A model generated the notes under the pieces. The model was not told where the DNA came from, did no database searches, and was given only the letters and a program-made list of their open reading frames with translations. A stretch of 35,411 nt of DNA from JBCCFW01 sp039029535 (GTDB taxonomy: Bacteria; Acidobacteriota; JBCCFW01), in NCBI GenBank assembly GCA_039029535.1, contig JBCCFW010000067.1, positions 1 to 35,411 on the forward strand, read 5' to 3'. Both the position numbers and the translations under genes were made by a program. Position 1 is the first letter of the stretch. Every line of letters begins with the position of its first letter. Below, piece after piece: positions 23,455 through 31,529 of this stretch.

Positions 23455-26232
23455 TCAGGTGCATCCATCCTCCAGGACCAACGGCGTGCGAGCCAGGGCC
23501 AGCACGTCTTCTCGCGAGGAGGCCACCCCTCGTTCTCGCAGGTTCTCGTACTCCTGCTCTCCCAGACGCTTCTGAGCCAGGCCGCGGTATCGGTTCTCGA
23601 ACTCCTCGTCGGCAAGCTCGACCTGAATGTCGAGTCGCTGGCGGAAGGCATCCAGGGCTCCGAAGAGCTGGGCAGCCCGCGTCGGATCCCGTTCGGCCAG
23701 CGTCCGGGCCAGGTAGCCGATGGTCTCCATCACTCCGATCTCCTGCTCGAGCTCGACCATCTCGTCCAGGGACTCACGCAGGAGCTCATTCGCGAGTCCT
23801 GGTGCCCCCCTTTCGAGCTCCACGGCCCCCAGGCATCCCGTCATGTTAGCCGCATGAAGTCGGCTCTCTTCCTTCAAGCGAATCGTGCGGCTGCTGCGGT
23901 AGTGAGCGGCAGCGGCCTCGAAGTCTTCGAGGGTCTGGTAGGCCAGCCCCAGGTTGGCATGGGCCGTTGCTTCTTCGCTCTCGTTGCCGATCTTCCGAGC
24001 GAGCGAGAGATGCCCGAGATGAAGCTGGATCGCCCGGTCGTAGTCACCACCCGCCATCGTGACGTTCGCAAGCGCATTGCCAGCAGCGAGGCGCATCCAG
24101 GAATCGGCAGAGTCGTGGGCGAGCTCCCAGGTGTCCTCGGCAAGCTCCTGCGCCTTGTCGAGCCGTCCGATCCGGATGTTGATGACCATCGCCATCCGCC
24201 GCACCTCGACACTGGCTCGCCACAGTCCCGACTCCTCGCTCAGCTCCCGGCTGCGCTCCACGAGAGAGAGAACCTCTTGGGGCTTCGCCTCTGCGACCGC
24301 CACCTCGGCAAGCCGGAAGAGTGCATCGGCCTGTCCTCGCACGTCTCCGTTTCGCTCGCGGAGCAAGAGCGCTCGTTCGAGACAGCTCCGGGCCTCGGCA
24401 AGCTGCCCACGCTGCAAGTGCAGGAGACCCATCTCGTGCTGGGCCCTCGCCTCCCATGCTGTCGGCCCCTTCTCCTCGAAGTAGGCCAATGTCTCCTCGA
24501 GACGCACGGCTGACTCGTCCTCTCTCCTCTCGAGGCGATCCACGACGGACAAGTACCAGTTGCTCTCGGACCGAAGCCTCTGGTCCTTGCTCCGGGCAGC
24601 CATCTCGAGTGCCCGCTCATGGTTTCTCCTCGCCGCAGGAAAGTCCCCGTAGACCCGGTCGAGAGCTCCCATCGCGTCGTGGGCCCGACCCAGGAGCCGA
24701 GCCTCCACGCCGATCTGTCCGGCCGCCTCGAGGAACACGCCGAGTCGTCGACGCCCGTCATCGAGATGACCCGTCAGCCACCAGTGCTCATGCAATGCGA
24801 TCGCCAGCCTCAACCCGACTTCTGTCATGGACGAGTCGGAAAGACAGGCGTCCAGAGCCACCTCGAAGTTCTCTCGCTCTTGCTGGAGGCGATAGATCGC
24901 GACGACCTGCTCGTCGGTCTCGAGCTGCTCGCTCCCGTGCTCCGCCTGAAGGAGAAGCGCACGGACGTAGCGCTGCAACACCTCACTCTTCTTGCCCGAG
25001 CGCTCCAGGAGATCGGCCGCATGTTGCCTGACCGGCTCGAGATAGCGGAACCGGGCGACCAAGACTTGCCTCTCGTCGCGTTCGACGAGCGACTTCATCA
25101 GCAGTCCGTCCAAGGCTCTCTCGAGAGCAGCTCCATCTCGGCCGTCATCGACGAGAGCCTCCTTGGCCAGCGCCAGGGTCCAACCACCCGAGAAACACGA
25201 GAGCTCGCGGTAGAGCCGTTGTTCGTCCGGCTCGAGAAGCCCGAAGCTCCAGTCCAAGCAGGCACTCAACGAAGCATGCCGATCGTCAGTTCCCTGAGCC
25301 GCATCGAGATCGGCCAAGCTCTCCTCGAGGCGCTGAGAGAGCTCCCGCATCGAGAAGAGCCGCGAGCGCGCTGCCGCGAGCTGGAGCGCCAGCGGCACGC
25401 CCTCGAGCTTCCTACAGATCGACGCCACGTCGGTCGCTTCGGAATGCTCGACTTCCAGCTCACCGCCCCCGGACCTCTCGGCAAAGCCAAGGAAGAGGCG
25501 CACCGACTCGTTGCGTCTGAAATCAAAGGTCGCCGAGTCCACCTCCTGGGGAACGTTCAAGGGAGGGACACGAACCAAGAGTTCCTGAGGCGAGCTGAGC
25601 GCAGCACGTGAGGTGCACAAGACTGACAACTTCTCGTTCGCCTCGAGCAACTCCTCGACGATCTCACCGCCGGCCGAGAGCACGTGCTCGCAATTGTCGA
25701 GGACCAGGAGCATCGACTTGTCGAGCAAGTAGTCCCGCAAGAACTCACGGGCTGAAGACCCTCGAATGAGCTTGAAGATCTGTCCGGCGATGCTCTCGGC
25801 GATTCCCGCGGCACGAATGGACGGAGAGCAGTGCGTGAGGTCGACGAACAAGACCCCCTCATCGAGCCGTCCGGCGACACCCTCAGCGCGCACCCGACAA
25901 CCGATCTCCTGGGCGACTCGCGTCTTTCCGATCCCCGCCGCCCCCACCAGCGTCACCTGCCGATGGCCCTGCGTGAAGGCCTGCAGCGTGGCTTCGACTT
26001 CTTCATCTCGGCCGACCAGGTCATGCCCGCTCCGGGGTAGCTGATCCACGCCGCTGATGCCCAGCGCCTGAGCAAGTAGCTCGAGCGTTTCAGGCTTGCA
26101 TCGCTTCTGACTGCCCGCCTCGATCTCGACGATGCGATTCCGGCTGACTCCAGACCGCTCCGCCAGGGCCGTTTGGCTGAGCCCCAGGAGCTTCCGGAAT
26201 CTCACTAGCTGTTTCGGATTCGGTTTCCACAT
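23455..26232 (-). CDS. XRE-type HTH-STAND ATPase-TPR transcriptional regulator
   Basis: A perfect AAGGAGGAGG precedes the ATG at 26232. The 925-residue protein begins with a Cro/C1-type helix-turn-helix (residues about 8-62: LGLSQTALAERSGVSRNRIV). A STAND ATPase follows with Walker A GAAGIGKT (97-104), Walker B MLLVLDN (174-180), TSRAALSS and GVPLALQLAAARSRL; CLDWSFGLLEPDEQRLYREL is in the winged-helix part. The C-terminal half is TPR-like helical repeats (ARAQHEMGLLHLQRGQLAEA, ATAHANLGLAYQTLEDFEAA). It is probably a DNA-binding regulator switched by a ligand or protein partner. It is divergent from the collagen-like gene with 189 bases between, so that promoter and its own are natural targets. 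It converges on the kinase fusion at 23352. Confidence 0.9.
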   Translation of the reverse strand: MWKPNPKQLVRFRKLLGLSQTALAERSGVSRNRIVEIEAGSQKRCKPETLELLAQALGISGVDQLPRSGHDLVGRDEEVEATLQAFTQGHRQVTLVGAAGIGKTRVAQEIGCRVRAEGVAGRLDEGVLFVDLTHCSPSIRAAGIAESIAGQIFKLIRGSSAREFLRDYLLDKSMLLVLDNCEHVLSAGGEIVEELLEANEKLSVLCTSRAALSSPQELLVRVPPLNVPQEVDSATFDFRRNESVRLFLGFAERSGGGELEVEHSEATDVASICRKLEGVPLALQLAAARSRLFSMRELSQRLEESLADLDAAQGTDDRHASLSACLDWSFGLLEPDEQRLYRELSCFSGGWTLALAKEALVDDGRDGAALERALDGLLMKSLVERDERQVLVARFRYLEPVRQHAADLLERSGKKSEVLQRYVRALLLQAEHGSEQLETDEQVVAIYRLQQERENFEVALDACLSDSSMTEVGLRLAIALHEHWWLTGHLDDGRRRLGVFLEAAGQIGVEARLLGRAHDAMGALDRVYGDFPAARRNHERALEMAARSKDQRLRSESNWYLSVVDRLERREDESAVRLEETLAYFEEKGPTAWEARAQHEMGLLHLQRGQLAEARSCLERALLLRERNGDVRGQADALFRLAEVAVAEAKPQEVLSLVERSRELSEESGLWRASVEVRRMAMVINIRIGRLDKAQELAEDTWELAHDSADSWMRLAAGNALANVTMAGGDYDRAIQLHLGHLSLARKIGNESEEATAHANLGLAYQTLEDFEAAAAHYRSSRTIRLKEESRLHAANMTGCLGAVELERGAPGLANELLRESLDEMVELEQEIGVMETIGYLARTLAERDPTRAAQLFGALDAFRQRLDIQVELADEEFENRYRGLAQKRLGEQEYENLRERGVASSREDVLALARTPLVLEDGCT

Positions 26233-26421
26233 CGCCTCCTCCTTAGAGCCAGGGCTCTTGAATTCCAGCGTGCACTCGGTGTGCAGCGAGCGCAAGTCCG
26301 ACCGGTCATCGTCTTGTCCAAGCGAGACGCCGCTGCGGCGAAATCGCTACTAAATGGCCCTAGAGGCCCGTTTCTACGGTCGAGGCCTGCGGGGCCACGA
26401 CCGCGAAAGTGAGACACGACA
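26233..26421. promoter_or_regulatory. Divergent promoter region with inverted repeat CGCCGC-T-GCGGCG
   Basis: The 189 bases between the XRE-STAND regulator and the collagen-like gene contain a perfect inverted repeat, six bases per arm around one base, at 26328-26340, followed by a locally AT-rich TACTAAATG (26348-26356) that could hold a -10 element for the plus-strand gene. The repeat is a candidate operator for the adjacent HTH protein; binding is inferred, not shown. Confidence 0.4.
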
Positions 26422-27555
26422 ATGACACGACGACTGAGAATCCGAACTCCCAAGATGGCTTGGCTAGCCCTAGGACTTCTTCTTTGTGGTCCGTTTCGAC
26501 CCGCTCTGGCCGAAGTCGACGACACGAGCCTCGTGCCCAGCGTCACCCTGTCGCCAGCCCAGCTGACGGCAGAGCGGCAGGCCCTCGTGCTCTTGCAGGT
26601 CGAACAGGTCAACGAAGACCATGCGGTCGACGTGCCCTTCTCCAGGCTCGAGCCGCTCCTGCCTGGTGACGGCATCACGATCGACCTCGGGGCCGACTGC
26701 GTCGCCGAAGTGCTCGCCGTTCCGGAAGTCACGACGAGCCTCGTCGGTGACTGGTCGATTCGGTCGATCGCGGGCAGCCTGGTCGAGCTCATCTACGACG
26801 GTCCTCCGGACGTCATGGAGCTCGGCGACATCCTGCGGGTGCAGTTGCTCATCAAGACGCACTCCATGCCGACCGGAGACTGCTCGACGGAACCCGACGA
26901 TGCGAGCTTTCCTCTCGCCATCGACTGCGACCCTCTCCTCGCCTTCAGCAGCGCGTCCCGGATCTTCCGACCCGAGAGCGTCACCCCCGTGCTCGCCATG
27001 GGCTGTGCCGAGCGGGGCGTGAGGGGGCCGCAGGGCGAGATGGGCCCTCAGGGCGAGATGGGAGTGCCCGGCCCTCCGGGCCCTCCCGGCGAGCCCGGCA
27101 CGTCACCTGAGCTTCGCTACGCCCTGGTCACGTTGTCAGGACCTCAGGAAGTGCGTCCCTATCCCGACCACCTCGACGTGCCGTTTGGCATCGTCGACTT
27201 CGACAACGCCGACATCGTCGACGAGTCTGATCGAGCGCGCCTGAGGGTTCCCGACGATGCCAGCGTCGTTCAAGTCTGCGCTGGAGTGTTCTGGAACGCC
27301 GGGCCAGCGTCCTGGCGGATGATGAACATCCGGCTCAATCCGGACGACGATGGCTCCGGCGCGTTCCCGGGCCAACCGCGGATCGATGAGTTCTGGGACG
27401 AGAACTACTCGGGTGGGCAGGCCTCCTGCACGCCTCCGATTCGAGTCAGCGAAGGCGACTACTTTCGACTGCGGGTCCGGCAGGACAGTGATCAGTCCAT
27501 CCACTTGATCTCAACGGATCACCACACGTACTTCTCGCTGCGCGTGCTCGAGTGA
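26422..27555 (+). CDS. Exported collagen-like protein with C1q/TNF-like C-terminal domain
   Basis: The 377-residue protein has a signal peptide (MAWLALGLLLCGPFRPALA). Residues about 30-195 form a beta-rich domain that looks like a cohesin/dockerin-partner or TNF-type sandwich (VTLSPAQLTAERQALVLLQV); I cannot name it. Residues 199-228 are ten uninterrupted Gly-X-Y triplets (GPQGEMGPQGEMG, GPPGPPGEPG), a short collagen-like stalk. Residues about 230-377 are a compact beta domain: FGIVDFDNADIV, a VP-x-x-A-x-V-x-VCAGVFW strand, VSEGDYFRLRVRQD and the closing YFSLRVLE. This pattern resembles C1q/TNF-like jelly rolls found at the ends of bacterial collagen-like proteins. Such proteins trimerise through the triple helix; surface display or secretion is likely. 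Strong tandem hairpins follow the gene. Confidence 0.82.
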   Translation: MTRRLRIRTPKMAWLALGLLLCGPFRPALAEVDDTSLVPSVTLSPAQLTAERQALVLLQVEQVNEDHAVDVPFSRLEPLLPGDGITIDLGADCVAEVLAVPEVTTSLVGDWSIRSIAGSLVELIYDGPPDVMELGDILRVQLLIKTHSMPTGDCSTEPDDASFPLAIDCDPLLAFSSASRIFRPESVTPVLAMGCAERGVRGPQGEMGPQGEMGVPGPPGPPGEPGTSPELRYALVTLSGPQEVRPYPDHLDVPFGIVDFDNADIVDESDRARLRVPDDASVVQVCAGVFWNAGPASWRMMNIRLNPDDDGSGAFPGQPRIDEFWDENYSGGQASCTPPIRVSEGDYFRLRVRQDSDQSIHLISTDHHTYFSLRVLE

Positions 27556-27560
27556 GCATT

Positions 27561-27593
27561 GCAGGCAGGAATGACTCTCGGTAGTCACGCCTG
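27561..27593 (+). terminator. First hairpin after the collagen-like gene
   Basis: GCAGGC and GCCTGC form an outer stem and TGACT/AGTCA an inner stem around a six-base loop, with an internal asymmetry. It lies a few bases past the stop codon and directly before a stronger hairpin. Confidence 0.4.
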
Positions 27594-27596
27594 CTG

Positions 27597-27630
27597 AGCC
27601 GCCCGCCGGAGCTCATGCCGGCGGGCGGCT
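27597..27630 (+). terminator. Strong intrinsic-type terminator hairpin
   Basis: A perfect stem of 12 GC pairs (GCCGCCCGCCGG at 27598-27609 with its complement at 27618-27629) plus one A-T pair encloses the eight-base loop AGCTCATG. The following TTGCTTCG is only mildly T-rich. It ends the transcript of the collagen-like gene and shields the metalloprotease gene from readthrough. Confidence 0.75.
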
Positions 27631-27775
27631 TGCTTCGACAGGGCGAACGAACCGAGCTCGGGCATCAGAGCCCCCTCTCGCCCCGGATCCGCAGCGAGAC
27701 CGGCTCGGGTACGATCGATGCCGCCGACGGTGCATGTTCGACCCGCCCACCACCACTCGGCAGCATCGAGGTCAC

Positions 27776-30715
27776 ATGGCCCTGACGTGCTCCCTGCCCG
27801 GCAAGACAGCCCTCCTGGCGATGTTCGTTCTTGCCTCGACGATCCTGCAGCCGGCGGTCCTCCGCGCCGACGAGCCGGGCGCCACGGCGAGTCTCTCCGT
27901 TGGAGCACCGACTTCCCATCCGCCGGGTCCGCATGGCCTGGCAGCCATCCGATCCGCGCTGGCAACGACAGGACTCCATCGCGGCGCTCGCACGCTGCGA
28001 CTGGCCCTGCCTGACGGATCGAGCGTCGAGCTCGAGCGCACGCAGTTGGAGCGACGCGGACCGGACTCGATCACCTGGCGAGGTCGCGTGATCGGTCAGG
28101 AAGAGGGAGACACGACCCTCACGCTCGTCGACGGCCTCGTCTTCGGCCGACTGCAGGTCGGCGCTCGCACCTACGAGCTGCGTTCGCGACGAGGGCTCGG
28201 GCTCGTGATCGAAGAGCTCGCCATGGGCAGCTTCCCTCCTTGTGACGGAGGTCGACGGGTGCCGAAGCAAGGTCTTCGTCAAGACTCAGCCGAGCGTCCG
28301 GAGGCCGTCATCGGAGGCGGGATCGATCTCGACTCCTTCGGCGAGACCGGGACGCCCCGCACCGAGGGCTGTGACGACGCGGACTCGAAGGTCGTGATCG
28401 ACCTGCTCGTCGTGTACTCGACGGAGGCGCTGGCCTGGGCGGGTGGCGTCGCCGAGATCGAAGCCCTGGCGCAGGCCTCGGTCGACAACTCCAACTCGGC
28501 CTTCATCAACAGCGACATGTCCCTGCGCTATCGCCTCGTCCACGTGGCCCCGGTCGCCTACTCGACCGGAGGAGACACCAGCACCGACCTGGACTTCGTC
28601 GAGGCCGATCCGACCGTCGCCATGCTCCGCGACGCGTACGGCGCCGACATGGTGTCGATCCTCGTCGACACGCCCGACTCCTGCGGCAACGGCAACGTGC
28701 AGCGCAGCCCTGGCCTGGGCTTCGAAGACGACGCCTTTCAGGCCACCGACGTGGACTGCGCGGTGGGCAACATGACCTTCGCCCACGAGCACGGACACAA
28801 CCTCGGCATGGAGCACAATCCCGAGGACACGGACACCACCACGACGGAAGCATCCCTGCCCTGGTCGTTCGGCCACTACGAAAATGGCGTCTTCCGCACG
28901 GTGATGTCGTACTCGGCCCAGTGCACCATCCGCTGCCCGCGCACCGCCCACTACTCGAGCCCCGCTCACTTCCAGGACGGGCTGCCCGTCGGCCTGGACG
29001 GCGCCCGACACAACGCCTTGACCGGTGAGCTGACGGGACCGGCCGTCGCCTTGTTCCGGCCCACTGTCGTTCCGCACGTGCGCACGCCCGGAGTCGTCGA
29101 GGCCCGCATCGCCTTCGACCGCGACGACGTCGAGGAAGCCCTGGCCAGCGGCGTCATCGATCCCGAGAGCTCCGACATGGAGCTGGGCGAGGACGGCGAA
29201 GCCCAAGCGGTCGGCCTCCGCTTCGTCGGCCTCTACATCCCGCAGGGCGCCACCGTCACCTCCGCCTACCTGGAGTTCGTGGTGGACGAGGCCGATACCG
29301 CCCCGACCGACGTCGTCATCCGGGCCCAGGCTGCCGACGATGCTCCGGTCTTCAACACCCTTCCCGGCGACCTGACCAGCCGATCGCTGACTTCGGCCAT
29401 GAGCCCGTGGAGCATCCCGCCCTGGGAGACCATCGGCTCCGTCGAGCGGTCTCCCGACGTCTCCAGCGTCGTCCAGGAGGTCGTCGACCGTGACGGCTGG
29501 GCGTCCGGCAACAGCCTGGCCTTCGTGATCACGGGGACCGGCTCGCGGACGGCCGAGGCCTACGACGACGCACCGACCCTCGCGCCGTTCCTTCACGTCG
29601 AGTTCACCACGCCCCCGACGGCCGACTTCAGCCACGTCGTCGAAGCGCTCCGGGTCGTCTTCTCCGACGCCTCCACGGACTGTGACGGCGACATCGTCTC
29701 CTGGGAGTGGGACTTCGGCGACGGCAACGACTCGACCGATCCCAATCCGAGCCACGACTACGAGGAAGCCCGCACCTACACGGTGACCCTCACGGTCACC
29801 GACGACGACGGAGCCACCGACACGGTCACGTTCGAGGTGACCCCCGGAACCGGCGTCATCGACCGACGCATCGCAGTCGGTAGCGATGACGTCGAGGAGA
29901 ACCTGACGAGCGGCAACGTCGACTTCGACAGCACCGACATCGAGCTCGTCGAGGACACCGGGCGCGGTCGCTCGCAGGTCATCGGCCTCCGCTTCGTGGA
30001 CCTGCCGCTCCCCCGCGATGCCGTCATCGACGCGGCCCACCTGGTCTTCACGGTCGATGAGCCGACCAGCGGCGCCACCGACCTGGAGATCCGCGCCGAG
30101 GCCACTGACGACGCCCGCCCCTTCGAGGACGTCGCCGATGACGTCAGCACTCGCCCTCTGGGCTCCGACTCGGTCTCATGGAGCGTTCCCGCCTGGGACA
30201 CGGCGCTCATCGAACACCAGTCGCCCGAGCTGGTGACGCTGATCGAGGAGGTCCTCGCGCGCCCGGGCTGGACCCCTGGCAACGACATGGTGTTCGTCAT
30301 CAGCGGCACGGGAGAGCGGATCGCCGAGGCTTACGAAGGCAATCCCCTCGCGGCGGCACGCCTCCACATCGAGTACTCGACGCCCTCGCCTCTCGATCCG
30401 CCCGACGAGGTCTCCCCTCCCGCCTCGGTCATGCCTCTCGTCTTCACGAGCAAGACCTCGCTGGCCTGGGAAGACGCGGCGCGGAGCAACGCGAGCACCT
30501 TCAACGTCTACCGCGGCCTGCTCGACGACCTGATGGGCGGCGTCGGTGATTGCTGGCAAGAGGGACTCGTGGGCTCGATCGCGATGGAACCAGACCTGCC
30601 CCCGTCTGGAGCGGCCTACTTCTACCTCGTGTCGGGGGAGAACGCGGCCGGCGAGGGCCCGCTCGGCAGCGACTCGTCGGGGGCGAGCCGACTGCCTCGC
30701 TCGAGCTGTCCGTGA
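27776..30715 (+). CDS. Exported reprolysin-like zinc metalloprotease with twin beta modules, PKD domain and Cys-Pro C-terminal module
   Basis: The start is the ATG at 27776 (GAGG just upstream), opening a signal peptide (ALLAMFVLASTILQPAVLRA); 979 residues. Residues about 30-185 look like a propeptide. Residues about 205-435 are a metzincin-type catalytic domain, like the reprolysin/M12B or peptidyl-Asp (M72) enzymes: zinc motif HEHGHNLGMEH (337-347) and Met-turn VMSYS (Met 377). Then come a beta module (about 442-612, DDVEEALASG to GNSLAFVITGTGSR), a PKD domain (about 613-695, SWEWDFGDGNDSTDP), a second copy of the first module (about 695-871, DDVEENLTSG to GNDMVFVISGTGER) and the fnIII-like module (FNVYRGLLDDL, YFYLVSGENA) ending RSSCP. 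It should degrade proteins outside the cell. A 584-codon antisense frame within it is a composition artefact. Confidence 0.9.
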   Translation: MALTCSLPGKTALLAMFVLASTILQPAVLRADEPGATASLSVGAPTSHPPGPHGLAAIRSALATTGLHRGARTLRLALPDGSSVELERTQLERRGPDSITWRGRVIGQEEGDTTLTLVDGLVFGRLQVGARTYELRSRRGLGLVIEELAMGSFPPCDGGRRVPKQGLRQDSAERPEAVIGGGIDLDSFGETGTPRTEGCDDADSKVVIDLLVVYSTEALAWAGGVAEIEALAQASVDNSNSAFINSDMSLRYRLVHVAPVAYSTGGDTSTDLDFVEADPTVAMLRDAYGADMVSILVDTPDSCGNGNVQRSPGLGFEDDAFQATDVDCAVGNMTFAHEHGHNLGMEHNPEDTDTTTTEASLPWSFGHYENGVFRTVMSYSAQCTIRCPRTAHYSSPAHFQDGLPVGLDGARHNALTGELTGPAVALFRPTVVPHVRTPGVVEARIAFDRDDVEEALASGVIDPESSDMELGEDGEAQAVGLRFVGLYIPQGATVTSAYLEFVVDEADTAPTDVVIRAQAADDAPVFNTLPGDLTSRSLTSAMSPWSIPPWETIGSVERSPDVSSVVQEVVDRDGWASGNSLAFVITGTGSRTAEAYDDAPTLAPFLHVEFTTPPTADFSHVVEALRVVFSDASTDCDGDIVSWEWDFGDGNDSTDPNPSHDYEEARTYTVTLTVTDDDGATDTVTFEVTPGTGVIDRRIAVGSDDVEENLTSGNVDFDSTDIELVEDTGRGRSQVIGLRFVDLPLPRDAVIDAAHLVFTVDEPTSGATDLEIRAEATDDARPFEDVADDVSTRPLGSDSVSWSVPAWDTALIEHQSPELVTLIEEVLARPGWTPGNDMVFVISGTGERIAEAYEGNPLAAARLHIEYSTPSPLDPPDEVSPPASVMPLVFTSKTSLAWEDAARSNASTFNVYRGLLDDLMGGVGDCWQEGLVGSIAMEPDLPPSGAAYFYLVSGENAAGEGPLGSDSSGASRLPRSSCP

Positions 30716-30737
30716 CCCTCGCTGCCCGCGGCTCGGC

Positions 30738-31436
30738 TCAGTCCACGTGCAACACGGCCGGCAGCTCGGCCGTCGCGAACGGCCCAAAGAGCTGCTGACG
30801 TCCGCTGCGCCAGCTCCGTCCACGCCCTGGCCCGTCTGGCCGCTCGACCAAGAAGTACAAGGAGCGCGCCTCGGGTGACACGAGCCATTCACGCTCGTCG
30901 CCGAGAGTGAGGGGAGGAAACTGCCGGGAGCCGAGCGAGACACTCTCGCCTTGCGGACCCGTCGGAGGCGGACCAGACCACAGCGCGACACGAACGACGC
31001 CCTGCCGTGCTCCCTCGGCCGCCCGAACCCTGACGCGGTGCGTCGCGAGTCGATCCCGCAGGTCGATCAGGCCCAGGTCGATGCGACCCGCCGTATCGGT
31101 CGCGGGCAGGCTCTCGGCATCGAGTCGATGGACCCCGGCTCCGAGGGCGGCCGTCACCTCCAGCTCGGTTACCTCACCACGGAACGAGTGAGAGAAACGA
31201 CCCAAGTCGTCGAGCAGCAGCCACGTCTTCCGAGACTCATCTTCGGCAGACGCGACCGTCACGATGACCTCGACTCCCCGGCTGCCCGAGCCGCTCGGAA
31301 GCAGCAACTGGCCGACGAGCGTCCGCTCGGATGACACCACGCCTCGGTCCGCCACCGCTCTCTCACAGCCAACGCTGACGGTGACGAGGAGGACGAGCGA
31401 GATCGATCTCACGAGACGACTGGAACAGGGGCTCAT
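30738..31436 (-). CDS. Predicted lipoprotein, beta-rich, unknown function
   Basis: The ATG at 31436 has AGGA seven bases upstream and opens a lipoprotein signal (ISLVLLVTVSVGC, lipid Cys 24). The mature part (about 208 residues) is beta-rich with no enzyme motif: VGQLLLPSGSGSRGVEVIVT resembles a carboxypeptidase-regulatory or fnIII-type domain, and EWLVSPEARSLYFLVERPDG is a second sandwich-like region. I do not recognise a family. It lies 93 bases downstream of the C39-like lipoprotein gene on the same strand, so the two may be co-transcribed. It converges on the metalloprotease gene, 22 bases away. Confidence 0.7.
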   Translation of the reverse strand: MSPCSSRLVRSISLVLLVTVSVGCERAVADRGVVSSERTLVGQLLLPSGSGSRGVEVIVTVASAEDESRKTWLLLDDLGRFSHSFRGEVTELEVTAALGAGVHRLDAESLPATDTAGRIDLGLIDLRDRLATHRVRVRAAEGARQGVVRVALWSGPPPTGPQGESVSLGSRQFPPLTLGDEREWLVSPEARSLYFLVERPDGPGRGRSWRSGRQQLFGPFATAELPAVLHVD

Positions 31437-31529
31437 CGAAGTTCCTGGTTCTTGTTCCTGCGCCGAGACGCATCCACCGAGAGAGTAGGACCTCACTCAG
31501 CTCGGCAGGGTCACGACTGCGTCACGAGC

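Noticed and set aside
28286..30040. 584-codon minus-strand frame
   Set aside because: Antisense to the metalloprotease with its intact zinc motif; low-complexity Val/Gly/Arg composition and no ribosome site.
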